Assembly (NCBI RefSeq): GCF_934202235.1
Contig: NZ_CAKPXS010000004.1
Span: 1-55,627 of the forward strand
From: an uncultured Limosilactobacillus sp.
Lineage (GTDB): Bacteria; Bacillota; Bacilli; Lactobacillales; Lactobacillaceae
Direction of reading: 5' to 3'
Length of the DNA: 55,627 nt
Positions 1 to 7,225 of the stretch are shown here, piece by piece (position 1 is the first letter of the stretch; every line of letters begins with the position of its first letter). Under the pieces are notes generated by a model. It ran no database searches. It was not told where the DNA came from and was given only the letters and a program-made list of their open reading frames with translations. The position numbers were made by a program, and so were the translations under genes.

Positions 1-69
1 GAACGAATCTCTTTAAAAACCAAAGGCATGACCCCAGTAGAATACCGAAATCATGCCTTAGCAGCTTAA
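1..69 (+). CDS. IS3-family transposase, C-terminal 22 residues (cut by window edge)
   Basis: Reading from base 1 gives 22 residues and a TAA stop at 67-69. The tail contains KGMTPVEYRNHALAA, which is the characteristic end of the OrfB (rve integrase) protein of IS3-family elements (family consensus near K-G-x-[ST]-P-V-x-Y-R). The catalytic DDE region is outside the window. Only the extreme C-terminus is seen, so completeness of the transposase and activity of the element are unknown. Confidence 0.72.
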   Translation, partial: ERISLKTKGMTPVEYRNHALAA

Positions 70-95
70 TTGTCTAACTTTTTTATTGCACTTCA
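1..95 (+). mobile_element. Right end of an IS3-family insertion sequence (partial)
   Basis: The window opens inside an insertion sequence. The transposase C-terminus (1-69) is followed after one base by a 25-base segment at 71-95 that begins TGTCTAACTT and ends GCACTTCA. This matches the usual right terminal repeat of IS3/IS150-group elements in lactobacilli, which end in CA. The left end lies outside the window, so the mate repeat and target duplication cannot be checked. The element ends about 31 bases upstream of nnrE, which keeps its own ribosome-binding site. Confidence 0.72.
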
Positions 96-126
96 AGGTG
101 GAGAAAAACAACCGGAGGTCTTTTTT

Positions 127-765
127 ATGACAACAGCAATTACTGCTGAACAAATGAGGCATTACGACTCATATACGATTAACACAATTGGTATTCCTTC
201 GCTGGTTCTGATGGAGCGCGCTGCACTAGCAGTCCGCGACCACATCACAGAACGCTTTGCGCAGCAGTTAAACCAAGTAGTAGTCGTCGCCGGCAGTGGC
301 AATAACGGTGGTGATGGGTTAGCGGTTGCCAGACTGCTTCATCTTGCCGGCGCAACAGTTTCAATCATCAACGTTGGCAATCCCGACCACGCCTCAGCTG
401 AACACCGTACCCAGGATCAGATCTGTCAGTATTACCAGCTCCCGCAGACAACCAACTTGGCGCCCCTTAAACATGCCAGCCTCGTTGTTGACGCCATCTT
501 CGGGATTGGCATTGACCGGCCGGTTACCGGCCACTATGCAGATGTGATCGACGCCATCAACAACTGCTCAGCACCAGTCGTGGCTGTTGATATTCCTTCC
601 GGGATCAATACCGATACCGGGGCAGTAATGGGCACCGCGGTCAAAGCGACGACAACCGTGACCTTTGCCTGCAACAAGGTGGGGCTCACGACCAGCAATG
701 GTCAGCACTACGCTGGCCAATTGGTGGTTGCCACTGATATGGGGACTTACGTCACTGATAAATAA
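127..765 (+). CDS. nnrE: NAD(P)H-hydrate epimerase (YjeF N-terminal domain)
   Basis: A 212-residue protein that interconverts R- and S-epimers of hydrated NAD(P)H (NADHX/NADPHX) so that the partner dehydratase can repair them. The YjeF_N fold is recognisable: an AGSGNNGGDGLA loop around residues 56-67 for substrate binding and a VDIPSGI segment further on. The dehydratase (YjeF_C) half is absent, so repair needs a separate NnrD, as in many Firmicutes. The start at 127 is chosen because GGAGG at 114-118 is 8 bases upstream. An earlier in-frame TTG at 70 lies inside the IS end and has no ribosome-binding site. The IS tail immediately upstream may have replaced or altered the native promoter. 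A hairpin terminator follows at 778-814. Confidence 0.9.
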   Translation: MTTAITAEQMRHYDSYTINTIGIPSLVLMERAALAVRDHITERFAQQLNQVVVVAGSGNNGGDGLAVARLLHLAGATVSIINVGNPDHASAEHRTQDQICQYYQLPQTTNLAPLKHASLVVDAIFGIGIDRPVTGHYADVIDAINNCSAPVVAVDIPSGINTDTGAVMGTAVKATTTVTFACNKVGLTTSNGQHYAGQLVVATDMGTYVTDK

Positions 766-777
766 TGACCAAAATAA

Positions 778-814
778 AACGCCAGCGTCCAGCAGTGGAC
801 GTTGACGTTTTTTG
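778..814 (+). terminator. Intrinsic terminator after nnrE
   Basis: An approximately 14-base stem (AACGCCAGCGTCCA pairing with TGGACGTTGACGTT through G-T wobbles) with a 4-base loop is followed by a short T run. It lies between convergent nnrE and the minus-strand quinone reductase-like gene. Confidence 0.75.
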
Positions 815-829
815 GTCTTTAACAGGTCA

Positions 830-1411
830 TTACAGCTCCGGTCGCGCGTAATCCGCTTCTGTCTGCAGTGGGCCGAGTACTTTCAACGGGGCATCCTGGC
901 TAATGTAATTAGCATAGCGTTTGGCTTGCCGATCTAACGCATCATCAGTGATATGGTCTGCATCAAAAGTAAAGAATGGCCGAACGTACTTCATATTGAT
1001 CAGCTTGGCAGTGTCCTGCAAGTTGCGGTAGAACTCGGCCAACCAGTAGTGATCATCACCACCACGAGTATAGTTCTCCGCATCGGCACCAGTCGAAGTG
1101 GCAACGACAAATTCCTTGCCGACTAGCGCTTTCCCCTGCGAACCATAAGCCCAGCCGTGGGTTAACACGTCGTCTTCCCATTGCTTCATCAATGCTGGCG
1201 TACTGTACCAGTAGGTTGGGAATTGAAAGACAACCCGATCAGCGTCCGTGAGAACTTTTTGCTCGGTTTTTACATCGATCTTAAAATCTGGGTATAAGTC
1301 ATACATATTGCGAACGGTCACGTCAACGGCGTTCTTAGCAGTTTCAGCTAGCACCTTGTTAACCCTTGACTGATCTAAGTGCGGGTGAAAAAGCAATACA
1401 ACTGTCTTCAT
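830..1411 (-). CDS. NAD(P)H dehydrogenase (quinone)-like flavoprotein, Flavodoxin_2 family
   Basis: A 193-residue single-domain protein of the MdaB/YwrO/KefF-type flavodoxin-like fold. The N-terminal strand and phosphate loop (MKTVVLLFHPHLDQSRVNK) resemble the FMN-binding start of the family. The middle carries FQFPTYWYSTPALMKQWEDDV (about residues 66-86), the family hallmark (FPxYWYSxPAxLKxW). GKALVGKEFVVATSTGA follows. Such enzymes reduce quinones or electrophiles with NAD(P)H in the cytosol. GGAGGG sits 6 bases before the start. The gene forms a same-strand pair with the Rossmann-fold protein at 1453-2109 (41-base gap), which suggests a small oxidative or electrophile stress unit. The specific substrate is unknown. 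Confidence 0.85.
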   Translation of the reverse strand: MKTVVLLFHPHLDQSRVNKVLAETAKNAVDVTVRNMYDLYPDFKIDVKTEQKVLTDADRVVFQFPTYWYSTPALMKQWEDDVLTHGWAYGSQGKALVGKEFVVATSTGADAENYTRGGDDHYWLAEFYRNLQDTAKLINMKYVRPFFTFDADHITDDALDRQAKRYANYISQDAPLKVLGPLQTEADYARPEL

Positions 1412-1452
1412 GCTAATCCCTCCAATAAGTCTTTTCTCTATTCTAACACCAA

Positions 1453-2109
1453 TTAATACCAGGCTGGTTTATCGCCATCCGTCCCGGGTTTATTCACTCC
1501 CAGATCAGTCTGAGCATACTTTTGTGGTTGTTCAATTACCTGGGCCACCAACTTACCAATCGATTTACGGGAAACTTCTGTCCCCTTAAAGTCTTCACCA
1601 CGACGAGTTATTTCATAGTCGACTTCATCCTTGTTAGTTAGCCAGGCTGGCCGAATGATTGTGTAATCAAGGTCTGAAGCGGTAATGACGTCAGCGGCTG
1701 CCCGGTAAGTACCCAGGTAGCTATCCGTTTGCCCACCACCTAGTTGCTCATTATTCCATTGGCCAAACTTACCCGGAACTTCGTCATAGATCCCAATCGA
1801 CGAAATCCAGACTAGCTGTTTCACACCGTGTTGTTTCATCGCGGCAACAATGTTACGGGCCTGTTGTTCAATTTGCGGGTTGCGCAAGTTAGCATAAACA
1901 ACGTCTGCCTGGGCAATGGCAGAACCCAACTCATTATTATCAAGGACATCACCGGTAATCACCGTTTCACGTTGATCGTCAATCACCGGCAACTTTTTTG
2001 GATGTCGGACAAACAACAGTAGGTGGTCAGTTGTCTCGTTCAGCAGAAACTGAATCGCATGCCCCGCAATCTGTCCGCTAGCACCCAAAATCAATACTTG
2101 TTTAGTCAT
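1453..2109 (-). CDS. NAD(P)-binding Rossmann protein, atypical short-chain dehydrogenase (SDR_a5-like)
   Basis: A 218-residue protein with an N-terminal dinucleotide-binding glycine motif (LILGASGQIAGHA, about residues 5-17), an acidic DVLDNNEL region typical of NAD(P)H-binding atypical SDRs, and a WISSIGIYDE segment where the catalytic Tyr/Lys pair of classical SDRs is not clearly kept. The family includes NmrA/YwnB-like redox sensors and reductases. The start is placed at 2109 (MTKQVLIL) because AAGGAG lies 8 bases upstream. An in-frame ATG two codons earlier (2115) would be only 2 bases from that site. It is upstream of, and codirectional with, the quinone reductase-like gene and is probably cotranscribed. 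Its substrate cannot be told. Confidence 0.8.
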   Translation of the reverse strand: MTKQVLILGASGQIAGHAIQFLLNETTDHLLLFVRHPKKLPVIDDQRETVITGDVLDNNELGSAIAQADVVYANLRNPQIEQQARNIVAAMKQHGVKQLVWISSIGIYDEVPGKFGQWNNEQLGGGQTDSYLGTYRAAADVITASDLDYTIIRPAWLTNKDEVDYEITRRGEDFKGTEVSRKSIGKLVAQVIEQPQKYAQTDLGVNKPGTDGDKPAWY

Positions 2110-2301
2110 TATCATAGCTCCTTTTCTTTGCTTTTCCCTCTTACCATCTCCTAGTATAGCTGACAGTATTTCTTATTAAAAGTAAGTATTCTTGAGATTT
2201 TTTTCACATTGTTCCACTGTCCGAAGCATTAATAATTTCCTGGTCAATTAACGGTGACGGGTATACCATGAACTTATCAAGACGAATGGAGGCTTTTTCT
2301 A

Positions 2302-3837
2302 ATGGATAAGCAAGTAATTGACCATTACTTTTTTGACGAGCCTGCCTACGACTATCACGACCGTGGATACGTGCCGCTAGAAGTCGCCGACGCGCCGGAA
2401 AAACCGTTGAACATCCCGGCAATTTTAAAACCGGATAAGGAAACGGCCACTGAGATGTACTACACGGTGGTCGCTCAGACTGGCGAAGTCCAACTGCTGC
2501 CTGGAAAAAAGACGAAGACCTGGGGCTATAATGGTCCCCTGCTCGGGCAAACGGTCATTTTCAAGAAAGGCAAGCACATCCACCTCCACCTGGAAAACCA
2601 CCTGCCAGAAGTCACTACCTTCCACTGGCACGGGTTGGCAATCCCTGGTCCAATCCCGGATGGTGGCTGTCACGCCCCGGTTTATCCTGACAAAAGCCGC
2701 GACGTTGAATTTACCATCAACCAACCAGCCGCGACGGTCTGGCTCCACGCCCACCCGTGTCCATCAACTGCCGAACAGGTTTGGCACGGGTTGGCTGGCT
2801 TAGCAATTGTCCAAGACGAACACGAAGCCGAGTTACCCCTGCCGCACCATTACGGTGTTGATGACATCCCGATCATCCTTCAGGACCGTCGTTTCCACGA
2901 GGATAACCAATGGGATTACCGGGCAGACTACGATCCGGACGGAGTGGCTGGTCCCACAGCCATGATCAATGGGACAATCAACCCTTACTTCGATGTCACC
3001 ACCCAGAAAGTGCGCTTACGCATCCTCGATGGGGCAAACCGTCGTGAATGGCGGCTCCACTTCTCCGACAACCTGCCGTTTACCCAGATTGCTGGCGACC
3101 TCAGCTTACTGCCACACCCGGTCAAGATGTCTAAGTTAATGGTTACCTGTGCCGAACGCGACGAAATCATCGTTGACTTCAGTGATTACCACGAAGGCGA
3201 CGTCGTCACCCTCTTCAGCGATGATGTCCCGCTGGTTAAGTTCCGGATCCATGACTTCAAGCGCGATAACATTGCCATCCCGGACACCCTCTTCAAAACG
3301 CCGGATCCGGCAGTCACTCCGGGCCTGCCAGTCCACCACGTCACCCTAGACGGGATGGATGAATCGGTGGCAATGAATGGCAAGAAATTTCAAATGGACC
3401 GCATTGATTACCAAATGAAGATGGGCGATGTTCAAATCTGGGACATTGAAAACACCAATGATAAACCGGGAATGATCCACCCTTACCACATGCACGGTTG
3501 CGGTTTCACCGTCTTATCGCGAAACGGCCACGAACCATACCCGAATGAACTAGGACTCAAGGATACCGTCGTCATTAACCCGAAAGATCACGTTAGGATC
3601 AAGGTTTGGTTTAACGTTCCTGGTGTCTTCATGTACCACTGCCATATTATTGAACACGAAGATGGCGGGATGATGGCCCAGATCAAGGTAATCGACCCGG
3701 CTGATCCGCACAAGGAATACCACCTGATGAATCACATGACCCTGATGAAGGCATTCGCGGAAGAACGAGGCGTTTCGATGGATGAACTGTGGTTAGGTGG
3801 GATGGATTCCTACAAGAAGATGGGCATGACCATGTAG
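2302..3837 (+). CDS. Multicopper oxidase (CotA/CueO/SufI superfamily), no visible export signal
   Basis: A 511-residue three-cupredoxin-domain oxidase. All four copper-ligand clusters are present: HWHG at residues 108-111, HAH at 149-151, HPYHMHG at 393-399 and HCHIIEHEDGGMM at 446-458. The last holds the type-1 Cys447 and the axial-type Met. Laccase-like oxidation of metals, phenols or amines coupled to reduction of oxygen to water is expected; lactobacillar members have been described as degrading biogenic amines. The N-terminus (MDKQVIDHYFFDEPAYDYHDRG) has no Tat twin-arginine or Sec signal, so the protein is probably cytosolic, unlike CueO. GGAGG lies 9 bases before the ATG. The gene is flanked by an opposite-strand gene and a bidirectional terminator, so it is monocistronic. 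Confidence 0.93.
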   Translation: MDKQVIDHYFFDEPAYDYHDRGYVPLEVADAPEKPLNIPAILKPDKETATEMYYTVVAQTGEVQLLPGKKTKTWGYNGPLLGQTVIFKKGKHIHLHLENHLPEVTTFHWHGLAIPGPIPDGGCHAPVYPDKSRDVEFTINQPAATVWLHAHPCPSTAEQVWHGLAGLAIVQDEHEAELPLPHHYGVDDIPIILQDRRFHEDNQWDYRADYDPDGVAGPTAMINGTINPYFDVTTQKVRLRILDGANRREWRLHFSDNLPFTQIAGDLSLLPHPVKMSKLMVTCAERDEIIVDFSDYHEGDVVTLFSDDVPLVKFRIHDFKRDNIAIPDTLFKTPDPAVTPGLPVHHVTLDGMDESVAMNGKKFQMDRIDYQMKMGDVQIWDIENTNDKPGMIHPYHMHGCGFTVLSRNGHEPYPNELGLKDTVVINPKDHVRIKVWFNVPGVFMYHCHIIEHEDGGMMAQIKVIDPADPHKEYHLMNHMTLMKAFAEERGVSMDELWLGGMDSYKKMGMTM

Positions 3838-3856
3838 CTTCTACATCGTTATCAAT

Positions 3857-3894
3857 AAAGGCTTCGGACCACCAGGTCTGAAGCCTTTATTTTG
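3857..3894. terminator. Bidirectional intrinsic terminator
   Basis: The stem AAAGGCTTCGGACC pairs with GGTCTGAAGCCTTT around an ACCA loop, with a T-rich tail on the plus strand and A-rich flanks for the minus strand. It separates the convergent multicopper oxidase and matrixin genes and overlaps the last bases of the latter. Confidence 0.85.
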
Positions 3895-4531
3895 TCTCAT
3901 ATAATTTATTAACTCGGTTCACGTCGCCTGGTTGAATCGTGTAAAACGACCCGGCTGGCTGCATTACCGAGACCTTATCAGTGTGATTGAGGCCAATCGC
4001 GTGGCCTAGTTCATGCTCAACTGTATTGACAATCCGCTGTTCACTATACCCATAAACCGGGTTGAGTAAGTAGTGCCGGTTTAAAAAGACGGTCGCGTGG
4101 GCGATCTGCCCGGTCATCGCCATTGTCATGGTCTGGGTCTTGCCAGCAGCCGCGTCGTCACTGTCCATCATTTTCACGACGATCTGCGCGTGTTTCGCGT
4201 CAGTCGTTTGGTGAAAAGTAAAGGCCCCTGTCCGGTTCCACTGGTTGATCGCCGAAACGGTGGCGGCGTTAAGGGTGGCATTGCCCGTGTCGACAGCCAC
4301 GGTTGCACTGCGCTGCGCCCAACGACCCCTCACCGCTGAAGACTGATCAACCGCCGCCACTTTGCTCGACGCTCGTTGCTGGCCCGTCAACTGGGCAATG
4401 CTGGTGCGAACATTATACAGTGCCAGCGTTACCCGCGCTTGTGCCTGGCGATTATTAAGCAGGTAACAAGAACCGCCCACTAGCACGGCGAAAACGAGCA
4501 ACTGTTTGATAATTAACCAACCGCGTCGCAT
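3887..4531 (-). CDS. Membrane-anchored matrixin-like zinc metalloprotease (M10-type)
   Basis: A 214-residue protein with an N-terminal hydrophobic segment (about residues 6-25, preceded by RRGW) and no lipobox or LPxTG motif, so it is probably anchored by an uncleaved signal with the catalytic domain outside. The metzincin signature HELGHAIGLNH is intact at residues 173-183 (three zinc His, catalytic Glu174), followed by a Met-turn candidate SVMQP about 6 residues later. Length and organisation fit small matrixin-family proteins of lactobacilli, whose substrates are unknown. It lacks a recognisable cysteine-switch propeptide. AGGGGG lies upstream of the start. It stands alone between a convergent oxidase and exoA. 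Confidence 0.85.
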   Translation of the reverse strand: MRRGWLIIKQLLVFAVLVGGSCYLLNNRQAQARVTLALYNVRTSIAQLTGQQRASSKVAAVDQSSAVRGRWAQRSATVAVDTGNATLNAATVSAINQWNRTGAFTFHQTTDAKHAQIVVKMMDSDDAAAGKTQTMTMAMTGQIAHATVFLNRHYLLNPVYGYSEQRIVNTVEHELGHAIGLNHTDKVSVMQPAGSFYTIQPGDVNRVNKLYETK

Positions 4532-4632
4532 CGTAGCCCCCTTAATTGTTCTTTATACTACCCTGCTGTATCGTATTGAGTCAGTCTCAAGCCTCTGTCT
4601 TTACTGAAATTGCCACGACTGTCTGGTTTACT

Positions 4633-5463
4633 TTAGATCGTCAGGTTAATGTCTAGTTCAATTGGTAGGTGGTCACGCCGGGCACCAGTGTCTAACATCT
4701 TGGATTCTTGAACCTGAGCGGCCAACTTCTCGCTGACCAGCCAGTAGTCAATTCTCCAGCCGGAATTATTCTTTTTGCTGGTCCGGACCCGCTGAGCAAA
4801 CCAGGAGTAAACACCAGTCGTCGTTGGGTTAAGGTGACGGAATGTATCGACAAAGCCGGCATCCAGTAGTTTCGTAAAGTGTTCCCGTTCCTCGTCAGTG
4901 AAGCCAGCCGAGTGGTGGTTATTGGCTGGGTGGGCCAGGTCAATTTCCTCGTGGGCCACGTTAAAGTCACCACTGGCAATGACTGGCTTGTCCGCTGCTA
5001 GTCGCTGAAGATATTCACGATAGCGGTCATCCCAGATCTGCCGGTCCGCTAACCGTTTCAGTCCGTTACCCGAGTTGGGGGTATAGACTTCGGTCACAAA
5101 GACATGCGGAAATTCCAAGGTGAGAATCCGCCCCTCTTGGTCCATCGTCGACGGTGCACCAATGACCGGGCGGGTAACTACCGGTGAGTAAGAATCGCGG
5201 TAAAGGTACATGGTTCCAGCGTAGGACTTACGAGCTGGTTCCACCGAGCTACGCCAAACCGCAGTATATCTCGGGAAGATTTCTGCCAATACTTCCCGGT
5301 GTTTCTTCGTCGGATCCTTCCGCAGCTTCGTTTCCTGAAAAGCAATAATGTCGGGATCCATGCTGGCAATTTGGTGAAACAATTCCCGTGTTTCCTCTGC
5401 CCGCGTCGACGTTCCCGTTAGTGCCGCATTCAGCGAATCAATATTCCAACTAATGAGCTTCAC
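4633..5463 (-). CDS. exoA: Exodeoxyribonuclease III / AP endonuclease
   Basis: A 276-residue EEP-fold nuclease for base-excision repair: it cleaves 5' to abasic sites and removes 3' blocking groups. Motifs in order are SWNIDSLN near the N-terminus, AFQETK (metal-binding Glu), GDFNVAHEEID, GWRIDYWLVS and the terminal DHLPIE (catalytic Asp/His). A GTG start at 5463 is chosen because the family begins M-K-x-I-S-W-N and GAGGA is 9 bases upstream. The ATG three codons earlier (5472) abuts that GAGGA with no spacing. It is codirectional with the matrixin gene but separated by 101 bases. Confidence 0.92.
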   Translation of the reverse strand: MKLISWNIDSLNAALTGTSTRAEETRELFHQIASMDPDIIAFQETKLRKDPTKKHREVLAEIFPRYTAVWRSSVEPARKSYAGTMYLYRDSYSPVVTRPVIGAPSTMDQEGRILTLEFPHVFVTEVYTPNSGNGLKRLADRQIWDDRYREYLQRLAADKPVIASGDFNVAHEEIDLAHPANNHHSAGFTDEEREHFTKLLDAGFVDTFRHLNPTTTGVYSWFAQRVRTSKKNNSGWRIDYWLVSEKLAAQVQESKMLDTGARRDHLPIELDINLTI

Positions 5464-5634
5464 AAAAATCATTCCTCACTTTCATCATGATTATATTGTA
5501 AGCGGTCCGCCAGAATTTGACAAAACATTGCCAATGGACGAGACCCCACTACCACAAATCAGCTATAATAAGGATGTTATTATTGAAGAGCTTATGTTAG
5601 GAATAATTAACCTCATTGTTGTAAGGAGGACAAG

Positions 5635-6984
5635 TTGAAAAATCATCAGAATTCTGTGGCCCGGGCCAGCGACGTCCTCGCCACCCCATTTTCGTCAAAC
5701 CTACTACCCCTAATTATCCAGGGTATCATTGTCGGCTTCATTACCGGGTTAATCGTCAGTATTTTTCGTTGGATTATCGACCAGACTCTCAAGTTTTTAA
5801 CCTTTATCTACCCGTTGATGGCCACCAACTGGTTACTCTTAATCCTGTATGTTATCTTCACCTTGATCATCGTGCTGGCCTTAGGAGAAATCCTTAAAGG
5901 TCACCTCACCGACCTCGTCGGCTCTGGTGTCCCCCAAATTGAAGCCATTTTAATGGGGGAACACTCGATGAACGCGCTGCAAACCCTCTGGCGGAAATTT
6001 ATCGGTGGTTTGCTGGCAATTTGTCCCGGCCTTTTTTTGGGACGGGAAGGTCCCTGTATCCAAATGGGTGCTTGTGTGGGTCAAGAAGTAGCTGACATTT
6101 GCCACACACCGGAAGAAGACCGTCACTTTCTCCTGGGGTGTGGGGTTGCTGCTGGTCTCTCGGCTGCTTTTAGTGCACCACTAGCCGGCGTACTTTTTCT
6201 CCTGGAAGAAATTACCTTTAATTTCAAGCCGCGCAGCTGGGTAACCGCCCTGGCGGCGGCCTGCGCTTCCGACTTTGTCACACTACTTTTCTTTGGGACG
6301 AAGCCCTGCCTTTACCTGCCAATCCTGGTCAACCTACCCAAGCGCAGCTATGCCTGGTTAATTCCGTTAGGTATCATCATTGGCATCCTCGCTTTTGCTT
6401 ACCAGTACTGTTTACTCAGCCTGCGTTGGTTATACAGTAAAGTTGGCAAATTACCGGCAATCTACCACTCAATCATTCCACTCCTGCTTGTTATCCCAAT
6501 TGGCCTTTGGAACGCCCACATCCTGGGTGGTAGCCACGTCTTTATTAACGACATCGCTAACATGTCACCGAAGCTCGACTGGAGCAACCTGCTATTCATG
6601 CTCGGCTTGTTCTTTGTCATTCGCTTCGTCTTTTCAATGGTCAGCTACGGGGCCTCTGTCCCTGGGGGGATTTTTATGCCCATTCTCGTCCTCGGCGCAC
6701 TCATTGGTGCTTTCGTGGCGGTACTGCTAATTCACCAGCACTTGCTTCCCGCTAACTGCTACATCAATATGGTTGTTATTACCATGGCAGCCTACTTTGG
6801 GGCCATTGAAGAAGCACCGTTCACTGCTGTCACCCTCCTGTGCGAAATGGTGGGAACAGTCGACCAGGCCCTACCGATGGTGGTCCTGACCTTTGTTGCT
6901 TACGTCACTAGCAACCTCCTTGGCGGCCAGCCAATTTATGCCGCCCTACGGCGGGAAATGCGTTTTCCAAAAGCACAAGATTAA
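5635..6984 (+). CDS. ClC-family chloride channel or H+/Cl- antiporter
   Basis: A 449-residue polytopic membrane protein with the ClC selectivity-filter motifs: GSGVP at residues 96-100, GREGP at 136-140 with the gating glutamate E138, and a third anion-site segment around PGGIFMP. An internal acidic pair (LLEEITF) stands where the proton-transfer glutamate of exchangers is found, so antiport is plausible but not proven. There is no C-terminal CBS pair. Translation starts at TTG (5635) with a strong AAGGAGGA 4 bases upstream. A TATAAT at 5564-5569 could be the -10. Possible roles are acid resistance or anion balance. A terminator follows at 7039-7072. Confidence 0.9.
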   Translation: MKNHQNSVARASDVLATPFSSNLLPLIIQGIIVGFITGLIVSIFRWIIDQTLKFLTFIYPLMATNWLLLILYVIFTLIIVLALGEILKGHLTDLVGSGVPQIEAILMGEHSMNALQTLWRKFIGGLLAICPGLFLGREGPCIQMGACVGQEVADICHTPEEDRHFLLGCGVAAGLSAAFSAPLAGVLFLLEEITFNFKPRSWVTALAAACASDFVTLLFFGTKPCLYLPILVNLPKRSYAWLIPLGIIIGILAFAYQYCLLSLRWLYSKVGKLPAIYHSIIPLLLVIPIGLWNAHILGGSHVFINDIANMSPKLDWSNLLFMLGLFFVIRFVFSMVSYGASVPGGIFMPILVLGALIGAFVAVLLIHQHLLPANCYINMVVITMAAYFGAIEEAPFTAVTLLCEMVGTVDQALPMVVLTFVAYVTSNLLGGQPIYAALRREMRFPKAQD

Positions 6985-7038
6985 ACTAGCCAACTATTAA
7001 GTTATCGATAATCAAGAGAATAAATTATCTAACTGACA

Positions 7039-7072
7039 ACAGGACTGCCAAACTGGTAGTCCCGTTCTTTAA
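7039..7072 (+). terminator. Intrinsic terminator after the ClC gene
   Basis: A 9-base-pair stem (GGACTGCCA with TGGTAGTCC, one G-T pair) with a short loop is followed by a CGTTCTTTAAT tail. Confidence 0.7.
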
Positions 7073-7133
7073 TCAATAATGTCCTGGCTCCTAAATATTG
7101 ATGGCAATACGCTGTCCTACTAAGCAGTACTTC

Positions 7134-7162
7134 TTTCTTTCAAAAATAGTCTTTGTTATAAT
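7134..7162 (+). promoter_or_regulatory. Extended -10 promoter for the first adhesin
   Basis: TATAAT at 7157-7162 is preceded by TG one base upstream (TGTTATAAT), a classical extended -10. The -35 position holds only a weak TTCTTT. The rest of the 6985-7225 interval contains the ClC terminator and a 60-base untranslated leader with no other obvious element. Confidence 0.6.
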
Positions 7163-7225
7163 TTATGTAAGCAATTCAATATCATGCTTTAACGGAAGAA
7201 TTAATGTTCAGGAGGGGAGTTCTCT

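Noticed and set aside
70..126. Longer nnrE start at TTG 70
   Set aside because: It lies in the IS terminal repeat and has no ribosome-binding site. The ATG at 127 has a good one and matches the family N-terminus.
5517..5569. TTGACA at 5517 and TATAAT at 5564 as one promoter of the ClC gene
   Set aside because: They are 41 bases apart, far more than 16-18. The -10 may be real but the pair is not.
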